IMG/VR virus record: IMGVR_UViG_3300035168_000051 | Coordinates: 1-47,743 of that record | Length of the DNA: 47,743 nt | Strand: one strand, 5' to 3' | Source: a virus | The notes under the pieces: model-generated | The model's database searches: none | Seen by the model: only the letters and a program-made list of their open reading frames with translations | What the model was told of the DNA's origin: nothing | Position numbers and translations under genes: made by a program | In this document: positions 1 through 5,727 of the stretch, piece after piece | Layout: each line of letters begins with the position of its first letter | Numbering within the stretch: position 1 is the stretch's first letter

Positions 1-420
1 GCCGACGTGGAGCCCCTCGGGCAGCTGCGTGATCTGCGTGCCTCTGAGGTCGAGCCCGCCGCCGACGTGGAGCCCCTCGGGCAGCTGCGTGATCTGCGTG
101 CCTCTGAGGTCGAGCCAGCCGCCGACGTGGAGCCCCTCGGGCAGCTGCGTGATCTGCGTGCCTCTGAGGTCGAGCCCGCCGCCGACGTGGAGCCCCTCGG
201 GCAGCTGCGTGATCTGCGTGCCGCTGAGGTCGAGCCTGCCGCCGACGTGGAGCCCCTCGGGCAGCTGCGTGATCTGCGTGCCGCTGAGGTCGAGCCAGCC
301 GCCGACGTGGAGCCCCTCGGGCAGCTGCGTGATCTGCGTGCCTCTGAGGTCGAGCCCGCCGCCGACGTGGAGCCCCTCGGGCAGCTGCGTGATCTGCGTG
401 CCTCTGAGGTCGAGCCAGCC
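1..420. repeat. 60-bp tandem repeat, seven copies
   Basis: Seven head-to-tail 60-bp units fill the window edge and probably continue beyond it. They are nearly identical; copies differ at only two places (cct/ccg near unit position 42, and the third base from the unit end region). Read leftward, each unit encodes one 20-residue leucine-rich repeat, and all substitutions keep the frame. The near identity of copies implies recent expansion or ongoing homogenisation. Confidence 0.95.
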
Positions 421-498
421 GCCGACGCTGAGCGCCCCGTCTGCGGCCACGACGTATTCGATCCCGCGCTTGTCGAGAAATTCTATCGTGAGAAGCAT
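1..498 (-). CDS. Leucine-rich-repeat protein, partial (C-terminus off window)
   Basis: Leftward reading frame open to the window edge. After an N-terminal cap of about 26 residues beginning MLLTIEFLDKRGIEYVV, it consists of 20-residue repeats of the type LDLRGTQITQLPEGLHVGG, whose spaced leucines (LxLxxTxIxxLPxxL) fit a leucine-rich repeat. Start chosen at the ATG at 496-498, because GGAGGGG lies 5 bases upstream; an ATG at 510 has no usable ribosome site. It is the second gene of a leftward pair with the hexapeptide-repeat gene, 33 bp downstream of that gene's stop. LRRs usually make protein-binding solenoids; the partner is unknown. Position next to the repressor suggests a lysogeny-linked or early accessory role, which is inference. 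Reading-frame evidence is strong, function is not. Confidence 0.8.
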   Translation of the reverse strand, partial: MLLTIEFLDKRGIEYVVAADGALSVGGWLDLRGTQITQLPEGLHVGGGLDLRGTQITQLPEGLHVGGWLDLSGTQITQLPEGLHVGGRLDLSGTQITQLPEGLHVGGGLDLRGTQITQLPEGLHVGGWLDLRGTQITQLPEGLHVGGGLDLRGTQITQLPEGLHVG

Positions 499-502
499 CT
501 TC

Positions 503-526
503 CCCTCCATCGGGCCGCGCCCGTGT
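503..526 (-). repeat. Duplicated 24-bp leader, copy 2 (before LRR gene)
   Basis: Matches 1309-1332 at 23 of 24 positions. On the minus strand it contains CGGGC-GCG-GCCCG, a 5-bp stem with a 3-base loop, followed by the GGAGGG ribosome site. The same leader precedes both leftward repeat-protein genes, so gene plus leader may have been duplicated or exchanged as a cassette. Confidence 0.8.
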
Positions 527-531
527 GAAAA

Positions 532-1299
532 TCAGTCGGCTGCCGGGCGATCGGCCCCTGCCAAACGCGCCTTCGCCCGCGCCAATCCGGGGTGCGATTC
601 GACCATCGCGATCGCGTGCAGATAATCGGCCCCATGATCGCTATCGCCGTGCGTTTCCGCCACCATGAGCCGAAGCTTGTCAGACGAAACTCCGTGCTTG
701 CACCCGACCCACCATCTCAGTCCGTGCTCGGCAGAATACACAGCGGTTGCCCACGCGCCGCGCGATCCCTGCGGGCCGAGCACAAACAGCCAATCGTCTC
801 TTTCGATGGACGCGCGGTTGCCGATGGACGCGCCGTAGCCGATGGACGCGCCGTCGCCGATGGACGCGCCGTCGCCGATGGACGCGCCGTAGCCGATGGA
901 CGCGCCGTCGCCGATGGACGCGCCGTCGCCGATGGACGCGCCGTAGCCGATGGACGCGCCGTAGCCGATGGACGCGCCGTAGCCGATGGACGCGCCGTCG
1001 CCGATGGACGCGCCGTCGCCGATGGACGCGCGGTTGCCGATGGACGCGCGGTTGCCGATGGACGCGCCGTCGCCGATGGACGCGCCGTCGCCGATGGACG
1101 CGCCGTCGCCGATGGACGCGCATCCTTCCGCGATCTTCGCTTCCGGCCATACCTCGACGGACTCCGGCAGTGTCACACTGGCATGCACGGCAGCGCTCTC
1201 CGCGACGACGCCGCCGACGGAACCGTCGGGGTTGCGCCACCTGCGAGCCGGCGCCTCGTGCCAGCCTCCGAATTTGTGCTGGAAAATCTCGTCCGACAT
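532..1299 (-). CDS. Hexapeptide-repeat (left-handed beta-helix-like) protein
   Basis: 255 residues. An N-terminal region of about 75 residues (including HKFGGWHEAPARRW) leads into 17 perfect hexapeptides ASIGDG/ASIGYG/ASIGNR and one degenerate copy, then a C-terminal domain of about 85 residues beginning near DDWLFVLGPQGSRGAW. Ile at every sixth position is the hallmark of left-handed beta-helix hexapeptide repeats, best known from acyltransferases, but no catalytic acyltransferase domain is visible, so a structural or decoy role is equally possible. Start taken at the ATG at 1297-1299, 9 bases after GGAGGG; the upstream ATG at 1308 abuts that ribosome site. It heads a leftward pair with the LRR gene and is probably expressed from the operator-bearing promoter at 1344-1372. 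Confidence 0.8.
   Translation of the reverse strand: MSDEIFQHKFGGWHEAPARRWRNPDGSVGGVVAESAAVHASVTLPESVEVWPEAKIAEGCASIGDGASIGDGASIGDGASIGNRASIGNRASIGDGASIGDGASIGYGASIGYGASIGYGASIGDGASIGDGASIGYGASIGDGASIGDGASIGYGASIGNRASIERDDWLFVLGPQGSRGAWATAVYSAEHGLRWWVGCKHGVSSDKLRLMVAETHGDSDHGADYLHAIAMVESHPGLARAKARLAGADRPAAD
805..1120. repeat. 18-bp tandem repeat, about 17.5 copies
   Basis: Perfect-register 18-bp units (gatggacgcgccgtcgcc and variants) encode the hexapeptides of the leftward gene. Only one or two positions vary between copies (gtc/gta/gtt, cc/cg), giving Asp, Tyr or Asn-Arg at hexapeptide positions 5-6. There are no spacers, so it is not a CRISPR. Every frame on both strands stays open through the array, which explains misleading long plus-strand ORFs here. 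Confidence 0.95.
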
Positions 1300-1308
1300 T
1301 ATCCCCAT

Positions 1309-1332
1309 CCCTCCGTCGGGCCGCGCCCGTGT
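1309..1332 (-). repeat. Duplicated 24-bp leader, copy 1 (before hexapeptide gene)
   Basis: Partner of 503-526 with one mismatch. It holds the same short hairpin and ribosome site and lies between the candidate leftward promoter and the hexapeptide-repeat gene. Confidence 0.8.
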
Positions 1333-1343
1333 CGATGGGGAAG

Positions 1344-1372
1344 AGGCTACTTCTGATTTTCAGAAATTGCAA
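1344..1372 (-). promoter_or_regulatory. Leftward promoter with operator in the spacer
   Basis: On the minus strand TTGCAA (1367-1372) and TAGCCT (1344-1349) are separated by exactly 17 bases. Inside this spacer lies the perfect inverted repeat TTCTGA-TTT-TCAGAA (1351-1365). A related element sits in the same place in the rightward promoter of the Cro-like gene, so this is very likely a repressor or Cro operator controlling the two repeat-protein genes. The match to the sigma70 consensus is moderate. Confidence 0.6.
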
Positions 1373-1391
1373 CAGCGAGGCGCAATATTTT

Positions 1392-1405
1392 TTCGTTTTT
1401 CAGAA
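1392..1405. promoter_or_regulatory. Second leftward operator candidate
   Basis: TTCGTTTTTCAGAA shares the TCAGAA half-site and T-rich centre with the operator at 1351-1365, 27 bp away. It overlaps the last codons of the repressor gene. It may allow cooperative repressor binding at the left promoter; inferred from similarity only. Confidence 0.4.
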
Positions 1406-2044
1406 TTTTGTCGCCGTTCTAATAAATTCAAGCACAAACGCGCGCACGCGGACTTCCTCGCCGTCGTGCTTTCCGATTCTGATAGGTGATTGGAAGTTCG
1501 GATCGTCGCTGTCCGGCATAAGCAAATAGCCGTTCCCGCGGTCGGAAAACACGCGCTTTACCGTAGTTTCAATGCGTTGCGATGAATCAACCCGCTCTAT
1601 AATTACCCAATCGCCGTCCTTAAAATCCCGAGGGGCCGCGTGAATGTCCAGACAGAGCACTAGGTCTCCATCTCGAGCTTGCCGGTTGATTGAATTCCCC
1701 CTCACGCGAAGAACGAAAACAGCATCTTCAGGCCATTTTTCGTCGACGACGACGTGAGCCGGGACTTTTTCGAATTCAATGACTGGCTCTGTCCACACGC
1801 CGCCAGCGACCTCCCCAATTATGAATGCTGTTCTAATCGTTGGCTCTGTCCCCGCCAGCAACATGCCGGCAGGCGGTTCAACCTCTAGATATCTCGCAAT
1901 CACCTCAACTTCCCGCACCTTTACGTCGCGCTCACGTTTTAAAAGTGCTGTCACAGCGGATGGTGCGCGGCCGATCGCTTTCGCGAGCCCCGACCTCGTT
2001 TTCCCGGGCTTTTTTAGGCCCTCGACGATCCATTCTATGTCCAT
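1400..2044 (-). CDS. CI-type prophage repressor (HTH + S24/LexA-like peptidase)
   Basis: 214 residues. The N-terminal helix-turn-helix is around residues 16-40 (SGLAKAIGRAPSAVTALL). The C-terminal S24 domain has an Ala80-Gly81 cleavage-type site (GEVAGGVW), nucleophile Ser118 in RVRGNSIN and general-base Lys163 in TVKRVF, so RecA-stimulated self-cleavage and SOS induction are expected. It should hold the lysogenic state by binding the TTCTGA-type operators on both sides of its gene. Start set at the ATG at 2042-2044 (MDIEW), with an AAAGAAG ribosome site; in-frame ATGs further upstream add poorly conserved-looking residues and lack a ribosome site. It is divergent from the Cro-like gene, the classical immunity-region arrangement. 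Confidence 0.93.
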   Translation of the reverse strand: MDIEWIVEGLKKPGKTRSGLAKAIGRAPSAVTALLKRERDVKVREVEVIARYLEVEPPAGMLLAGTEPTIRTAFIIGEVAGGVWTEPVIEFEKVPAHVVVDEKWPEDAVFVLRVRGNSINRQARDGDLVLCLDIHAAPRDFKDGDWVIIERVDSSQRIETTVKRVFSDRGNGYLLMPDSDDPNFQSPIRIGKHDGEEVRVRAFVLEFIRTATKF

Positions 2045-2079
2045 GATAGCTTCTTTGCCTATATCGAAAATGAACGCCA

Positions 2080-2095
2080 TTACGAAAAACGAAAA
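2080..2095. promoter_or_regulatory. Operator candidate upstream of the repressor
   Basis: TTACGAAAAACGAAAA reads TTTTCGTTTTTCGTAA on the other strand, resembling the operator at 1392-1405. It lies 36 bp upstream of the repressor start, where a repressor-maintenance promoter would be; TATAGG follows on the minus strand. Binding here could give autoregulation. Confidence 0.4.
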
Positions 2096-2111
2096 TTTTT
2101 GCGGCGCCCTC

Positions 2112-2140
2112 TTGCGCGCTTTCTGATTTTCCGAAATAAT
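2112..2140 (+). promoter_or_regulatory. Rightward early promoter with operator; leaderless transcript likely
   Basis: TTGCGC (2112-2117), 17-base spacer, AATAAT (2135-2140). The spacer contains TTCTGATTTTCCGAA (2121-2135), a one-mismatch version of the left operator. Transcription would begin near 2147, which is the ATG of the Cro-like gene, so its mRNA is probably leaderless, like the lambda cI transcript from PRM. Confidence 0.6.
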
Positions 2141-2146
2141 GGGTTC

Positions 2147-2431
2147 ATGGCATGGGACCCTGCACATTCAATCATCAAACGCCTTGGCGGTGAAGCCATC
2201 GTGTCTGCCGTGGCTGGACGCTCATACACGGCCCCGTATCGGTGGCAGGCCGACCCTTCGAAGGGCGGGACGGGCGGGCGTATTCCCGGACGAGTGATCC
2301 CGAAGCTTCTTGACTACGCGCGACAGCAAGGGGTGCCTCTTACGGCCGAGGAATTCCTTTCCTCTCCGACGGAGAGGCTCAAAGAGCCGGCGCGCGCCGA
2401 CGCCAACCGTTCTCAAGAGGCCGCCGAATGA
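2147..2431 (+). CDS. Cro-like DNA-binding protein
   Basis: 94 residues. Divergent to the repressor, with a short helix-turn-helix-like N-terminus (SIIKRLGGEAIVSAVAGRS) followed by YTAPYRW, a pattern common in YdaS/Cro-type phage regulators. The tail from about residue 70 is polar and probably disordered. Start is the ATG at 2147, 7 bases after the predicted -10 box; an alternative upstream start would lie inside the promoter. It overlaps the next gene by ATGA. It probably competes with the repressor for the TTCTGA operators and commits the phage to early transcription. Confidence 0.75.
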   Translation: MAWDPAHSIIKRLGGEAIVSAVAGRSYTAPYRWQADPSKGGTGGRIPGRVIPKLLDYARQQGVPLTAEEFLSSPTERLKEPARADANRSQEAAE

Positions 2432-2673
2432 CCAGCACTCCCGCCCCTCCCCCGCCGCGCGCCATGACGGACCGCATCGCGTCCGATCTCGCCGACGCTC
2501 GCCGGGCCTCGCGACGCGAAGCGCGGATCAGGATCATCGAGGCGATCGCGCCGTGTGTCATCGAAGCAGCAAAGCCGCTCGCGCCGACGCGCCGAGACGC
2601 GTTTTTCATGGACGTTCGCCACATGGTCGACGCGCTCGAGTCCATCGCCGAGCCGCCGGTCGAGAAGGAGTGA
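2428..2673 (+). CDS. Small hypothetical early protein
   Basis: 81 residues, Ala/Arg rich, predicted mostly helical (IASDLADARRASRREARIRIIEAI). Starts inside the stop of the Cro-like gene (ATGA), so translation is probably coupled. No recognised domain. The 9-bp gap to the next gene and same strand place it in the early operon. Confidence 0.6.
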   Translation: MTSTPAPPPPRAMTDRIASDLADARRASRREARIRIIEAIAPCVIEAAKPLAPTRRDAFFMDVRHMVDALESIAEPPVEKE

Positions 2674-2682
2674 GGCATCGAA

Positions 2683-2865
2683 ATGAGCAATGGGCATGCG
2701 CTCGTCATCTCCCTCGCCCTCATTGCCACAGCGACGGGATACATGCTCGCTGGGCATTCCGCGCCAGCGGACCCGCCCGTGACCCTCGTCGAAGTCGCGA
2801 TTGCGGCTCTGCCCGCGGTCAGCGTCGGCGCTGCGATCGTGATCGCCATCGGGCGCGTGAAATGA
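2683..2865 (+). CDS. Small membrane protein, two predicted TM helices
   Basis: 60 residues with hydrophobic segments at about residues 6-24 and 36-57, a short loop with PADPP between, and a basic C-terminus (GRVK). Preceded by GGAGTGAGG. It overlaps the following micro-gene by ATGA. Role unknown; small early phage membrane proteins often affect exclusion or cell physiology, which is only a possibility here. Confidence 0.6.
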   Translation: MSNGHALVISLALIATATGYMLAGHSAPADPPVTLVEVAIAALPAVSVGAAIVIAIGRVK

Positions 2866-2954
2866 TCCCCGATCCGCCGGACTGGCTTCTCGTGTTCGCG
2901 ATCGTCTCTTTCGCGATCGGATGCGCCGCGATGGTTATGGGGGCTGTTCTATGA
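2862..2954 (+). CDS. 30-residue single-span membrane peptide
   Basis: Short ORF (MIPDPPDWLLVFAIVSF...) with a single hydrophobic segment over residues 9-29. Both ends overlap neighbours by ATGA (2862 with the upstream stop, 2951 with the downstream start), the spacing seen throughout this operon, which supports it being translated. No family recognised. Confidence 0.5.
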   Translation: MIPDPPDWLLVFAIVSFAIGCAAMVMGAVL

Positions 2955-3154
2955 GCGCTGATCTCGACGAACTCATTGCGATATCCGCGATGGCTCGCGA
3001 CATCGAGGACATGTCCGACGAGCAATTGGAGCGAATGTGGCTCCATATGCAGGACGATGATGCGGACGTGCGCCGCATCTTCAAGAGCGCGGCGGTGGCC
3101 GTGCGACAGAAGCGGCTCGCAATGGCGCGGCCCGCGAACGTGATGGCGGCCTGA
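2951..3154 (+). CDS. Small acidic hypothetical protein
   Basis: 67 residues, rich in Asp/Glu and Met (MSADLDELIAISAMARDIED), helical throughout. Start at the ATG at 2951 overlaps the stop of the 30-residue peptide. No recognised domain. Confidence 0.6.
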   Translation: MSADLDELIAISAMARDIEDMSDEQLERMWLHMQDDDADVRRIFKSAAVAVRQKRLAMARPANVMAA

Positions 3155-3181
3155 TGCGCCGCTGAATTGGAGGCAACTGAA

Positions 3182-3532
3182 GTGGAAATCGATATCGACA
3201 AGATCGCCGGCGTCATCGGCGATGCGCTCACGAACGGCCCCGCCTCGTGCGCACGGGCGCATGGCGTCCCGCAGTCCTATGTCGGCGTAATGCTGACCCT
3301 CGCGCGCAAGATCGGCGCGATTCCGAAAACGGCCCGCGCCGGCGGCGAGCGCCGCAAGTACGACCCCGCGGATGTGGTCGCCGCTCTCGCCGCGAAGCCG
3401 CTTCCCGACGTGATGGCGCAGTTCGGCCTCTCGGCCGCCACGCTGCTGAAGATCGACGCCGACGCTCGCAAGGCCGCTAAGGCCAGCGGCTCCGCGGCTG
3501 CGGGCGGCGAGGCCGTCCAGGCGGCGGCGTAA
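3182..3532 (+). CDS. Putative HTH DNA-binding protein
   Basis: 116 residues. GTG start at 3182, 8 bases after GGAGG. Two helix-turn-helix-like stretches are visible, around ARAHGVPQSYVGVMLTLARK and VMAQFGLSAATLLKIDADAR, with an Ala/Gly-rich tail. This resembles small phage transcriptional regulators but no family is named with confidence. Located in the early operon after the small-protein cluster. Confidence 0.6.
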   Translation: MEIDIDKIAGVIGDALTNGPASCARAHGVPQSYVGVMLTLARKIGAIPKTARAGGERRKYDPADVVAALAAKPLPDVMAQFGLSAATLLKIDADARKAAKASGSAAAGGEAVQAAA

Positions 3533-3547
3533 GCCATGAGGTGCCCA

Positions 3548-3733
3548 ATGTCGCAAGAGCTGAAATTCGAACTGAAGCAGATCGTGACGCTGATTGACTC
3601 CGGCGAGGTCGGTACGGTCATCTCCCGTTGCGAATCCTCGACCTCCGAGCCGAGCTATCTGATCCGCTACAAGGCGGCGGACGGTCGGCAGGTCGAGGCT
3701 TGGTGGAGCGAGTCCGCGCTCGAGGCGATGTGA
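3548..3733 (+). CDS. Small beta-rich hypothetical protein (Tudor/SH3-like pattern)
   Basis: 61 residues from the ATG at 3548 (AGGTG just upstream); an ATG at 3536 is the alternative. The pattern FELKQIVTLIDSGEVGTVI then YLIRYKAADGRQVEAWW reads as a small five-strand barrel, a type repeatedly seen in phage early regions. Function unknown. Confidence 0.6.
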   Translation: MSQELKFELKQIVTLIDSGEVGTVISRCESSTSEPSYLIRYKAADGRQVEAWWSESALEAM

Positions 3734-3734
3734 C

Positions 3735-4025
3735 ATGCCGGCTCCGCGTCGCAACTCCGCACCTGCCGACGCGGCGCCGGCCGCGCGTGTGAGCGCGCAT
3801 TCGAATTCCGAGAAGCCATCCCATGTTCCGCGCCGCTCGTCCGCCGCGGCATCCGGGCATGTGAGGGCGGGGCAGAGCGTGGGGAATCCTCCCGTGAATT
3901 TAAGCGCGCTCTGCCCCATCAATTCCGCCGCGCGTCGGATTTCCTCCCCGCCGCGTATCGGAGCCCGCGCCGTGCGCGCCCCAATCGGCGCGGGCAGCTT
4001 TGCAGGAGATGGAGTGAGGCCATGA
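3735..4025 (+). CDS. Doubtful ORF, 96 residues, low complexity
   Basis: Open frame from an ATG one base after the preceding stop to an ATG-overlapping end, which looks like operon spacing. The product is low-complexity (Ala, Ser, Arg, Pro) with no domain, and the DNA beneath carries two perfect inverted repeats. It may instead be an untranslated or regulatory segment. Reported so that the 290 bp is not left blank. Confidence 0.25.
   Translation: MPAPRRNSAPADAAPAARVSAHSNSEKPSHVPRRSSAAASGHVRAGQSVGNPPVNLSALCPINSAARRISSPPRIGARAVRAPIGAGSFAGDGVRP
3869..3917 (+). other. 11-bp perfect inverted repeat (hairpin)
   Basis: GGGGCAGAGCG at 3869-3879 and CGCTCTGCCCC at 3907-3917 are exact complements with a 27-base loop. 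A second hairpin, CCCGCGCCG/CGGCGCGGG at 3964-3972/3986-3994 with a 13-base loop, follows. No U-tract follows either, so they are not standard intrinsic terminators. Confidence 0.6.
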
Positions 4026-4294
4026 TCCCGATCGATACGCCGCCCGGCACTGAAATCGTCTGCATCAGGACGCCGCAGCACTGCGTCAATGCAGTCGGGA
4101 TTCCATCGCCGATCGCCGCCGGGCAATTCTATGTCTTGGAGCGGTGGGAAACGACCCACCTGTTCCATGAACCGACAGTCGTCGTCGCGGGAATCGATGG
4201 TCATAGCTTTAACAGAGAATTCTTCCGCCTCCTCGAAAAGCCGGCCGAACTCTATTCGCTCCTTGAAAGAGAGCCTGTGAAGGAGACCGTCTGA
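4022..4294 (+). CDS. Hypothetical protein, 90 residues
   Basis: Starts after GGAGATGGAGTGAGG. The sequence mixes beta-type stretches (EIVCIRTPQHCVNAVG, GQFYVLERWETTHLF) and a helical C-terminus (FFRLLEKPAELYSLLE). It resembles small phage proteins of unknown function; no domain named. Ends 1 bp before the next micro-gene. Confidence 0.65.
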   Translation: MIPIDTPPGTEIVCIRTPQHCVNAVGIPSPIAAGQFYVLERWETTHLFHEPTVVVAGIDGHSFNREFFRLLEKPAELYSLLEREPVKETV

Positions 4295-4295
4295 C

Positions 4296-4385
4296 ATGCT
4301 CACCATCATGTCCTTCCTCGGCGATGCGCTGCTCGCGGCGTTCGCCACCGAATACGAGCGGATAGAGGAAATCGTCCGCATCTGA
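4296..4385 (+). CDS. 29-residue micro-ORF
   Basis: Encodes MLTIMSFLGDALLAAFATEY followed by an acidic helix. Starts one base after the preceding stop with GGAG 8 bases upstream of it. Amphipathic or weakly hydrophobic N-terminus. Small and unverified, but position and ribosome site favour translation. It is followed by the hairpins at 4413-4480. Confidence 0.4.
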   Translation: MLTIMSFLGDALLAAFATEYERIEEIVRI

Positions 4386-4412
4386 GCTTCTTCCTCCCCG
4401 GAAGATGCGCGT

Positions 4413-4431
4413 CCCGCAGCGCTTGTGCGGG
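4413..4431 (+). other. Hairpin after micro-ORF
   Basis: CCCGCA/TGCGGG with a 7-base loop, followed by CTCTTTCC. It could be a weak attenuator within the early operon. Confidence 0.4.
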
Positions 4432-4450
4432 CTCTTTCCTCCCTAAACTT

Positions 4451-4480
4451 CCCCGGCGGGCTCGTCCCGCTGGGGCCTTT
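4451..4480 (+). terminator. Terminator-like hairpin in early operon
   Basis: CCCCGGCGGG-CTCGT-CCCGCTGGGG is a 10-bp stem (one G-U pair) with a 5-base loop, followed by CCTTT. With the hairpin at 4413-4431 it occupies the roughly 220-bp gap 4386-4608 where no convincing gene is seen. Partial termination would reduce expression of downstream early genes; the short U-run makes it weak. Confidence 0.45.
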
Positions 4481-4608
4481 AGGAGACAGCCTCTCGACGA
4501 CGCGTATGGCTGCCACGCCAATGACCTGCCAGGCCGCGCCATCGATCGAGGTTTCAGCAAGTTTCCGTTCGTCTCCCATGGCTCCAAAGAGCATGAGGAG
4601 GCTGTCCG

Positions 4609-4995
4609 ATGTATCCGTCACCCAAGGATATTTTGCCGATGAGTTCGATCGATGTGGCCGCCCGCGAATGGGTGGTGAGATTGGAGGATGCGGAGCGCAA
4701 GCGCTCCGGCTCCGCCTTGCCGATCGCGCGCGCCGCGGTCGCTCGTCATTTGGGAGTCGCGCCCGGCACCTTGGAGAACATCCGCAGGGGGCGAACCAAA
4801 GGCGTGCGGGGATGGATCGCTGATCGGCTGTGCGCCGCGGTGACGGAACATATTCAATTCGAGATCGCGAGGCTGGAGCATGACCTGGAAGTGGCTCGCC
4901 ACTGCGGTATGGGAACTCGCGAAAGCGAAATGCGCTCGATGGATTCGAGACGCGAAACGCTTCGTGCGGTCCTTGATAGCAAGGTGACGGGATGA
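4609..4995 (+). CDS. HTH-containing hypothetical protein
   Basis: 128 residues, start after GAGGAGG with 7-base spacing. A helix-turn-helix-like stretch (AVARHLGVAPGTLENIRRG) is followed by RTKGVRGWIADRLC and a long coiled helix (HIQFEIARLEHDLEVARH). This is typical of small phage regulators that bind DNA and oligomerise. Target unknown. First gene after the terminator-like gap, so it may begin a sub-operon. Confidence 0.7.
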   Translation: MYPSPKDILPMSSIDVAAREWVVRLEDAERKRSGSALPIARAAVARHLGVAPGTLENIRRGRTKGVRGWIADRLCAAVTEHIQFEIARLEHDLEVARHCGMGTRESEMRSMDSRRETLRAVLDSKVTG

Positions 4996-5049
4996 CGAGC
5001 GGAGCGGCAAGCTGAACCATTTCCCCAGCCGGCTGCGTAGGAGCGCGAC

Positions 5050-5304
5050 ATGGCCCTCTTCTACCCGCAAACATCGATCAAGCTGCCGAACTCGGACCGG
5101 ACGTTCGAGACGACAATCCGCTCTCCTCACGCGACGCTCGCCGAATTGACGGATGACATTCGCGCGCATGGCGTCGCGCTCGTGGAGAAGGTGCGAGTGC
5201 AAATTAAGGGCGGAGAGGAAGTGGTGTCGGTTGTCGAGGAGATCGCGCTTGGCGCGTCCTACATCGGGTTCATTCAGAACCTTCGTCCGAGACAGCGTCA
5301 GTAA
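5050..5304 (+). CDS. Hypothetical protein, 84 residues
   Basis: Start after TAGGAG. Sequence (FYPQTSIKLPNSDRTFETTI, later VRVQIKGGEEVVSVVEEIAL) suggests an alpha/beta fold; no recognised motif. Located before the DUF2303 pair in the early operon. Confidence 0.6.
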   Translation: MALFYPQTSIKLPNSDRTFETTIRSPHATLAELTDDIRAHGVALVEKVRVQIKGGEEVVSVVEEIALGASYIGFIQNLRPRQRQ

Positions 5305-5379
5305 GCGTTCCTGCGTTCCCGCGCCGGAAAGGTCGATCGTCCCGGCGCGGGGGTGGGATTTCAAGAGGAGGTCAATCCA

Positions 5380-5715
5380 ATGAAGCGTATCCGCGATGCG
5401 ACGCAGATCATCGGCCTGTTGGAGGACGGCGATCTCGCGAGCGATCTTTCGAATGAAATCCAACATGTGCTGGACAAGCTGCGCGATGCGGCCGGGCCGA
5501 AGCGCGCGGCGAAGGGTAGCGTGACCCTGAAGCTCAATTTCGAGGTCGAGGGTGTCTCGACAACGATTGACGCGGATATCGCGTCGAAGACGCCGAAGGC
5601 GAAGAGGTCCAGCTCGTTCTTCTTCGTCACGGATGACGGCCTTTCGACCGAGCATCCGAAGCAAGTTCAAATGTTCCCGGAAGATGCCGAGAAGCGCAGC
5701 GCGCGCAACGGCTGA
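5380..5715 (+). CDS. Hypothetical protein preceding DUF2303 gene
   Basis: 111 residues; start at the ATG at 5380 with GAGGAGG 8 bases upstream rather than an upstream ATG at 5353 without one. It has a helical N-terminus (IQHVLDKLRDAAG) and a beta-rich core (SVTLKLNFEVEGVSTTID). Such a small partner gene often precedes DUF2303 genes in phages; joint function is unknown. Confidence 0.7.
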   Translation: MKRIRDATQIIGLLEDGDLASDLSNEIQHVLDKLRDAAGPKRAAKGSVTLKLNFEVEGVSTTIDADIASKTPKAKRSSSFFFVTDDGLSTEHPKQVQMFPEDAEKRSARNG

Positions 5716-5727
5716 TAGGAGGCAGAA

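Noticed and set aside
1-1120. CRISPR array
   Set aside because: Units are directly adjacent with no spacers and are coding.
7-1356. Long plus-strand frames through the two repeat arrays
   Set aside because: Arrays whose unit length is a multiple of three stay open in several frames. Only the minus-strand readings give known repeat folds, unique flanking domains and ribosome sites.
2819-5074. 751-codon open frame on the minus strand
   Set aside because: It lies antisense to a run of plus-strand genes with good ribosome sites and four-base overlaps, has no domain, and is the expected shadow of GC-rich codons.
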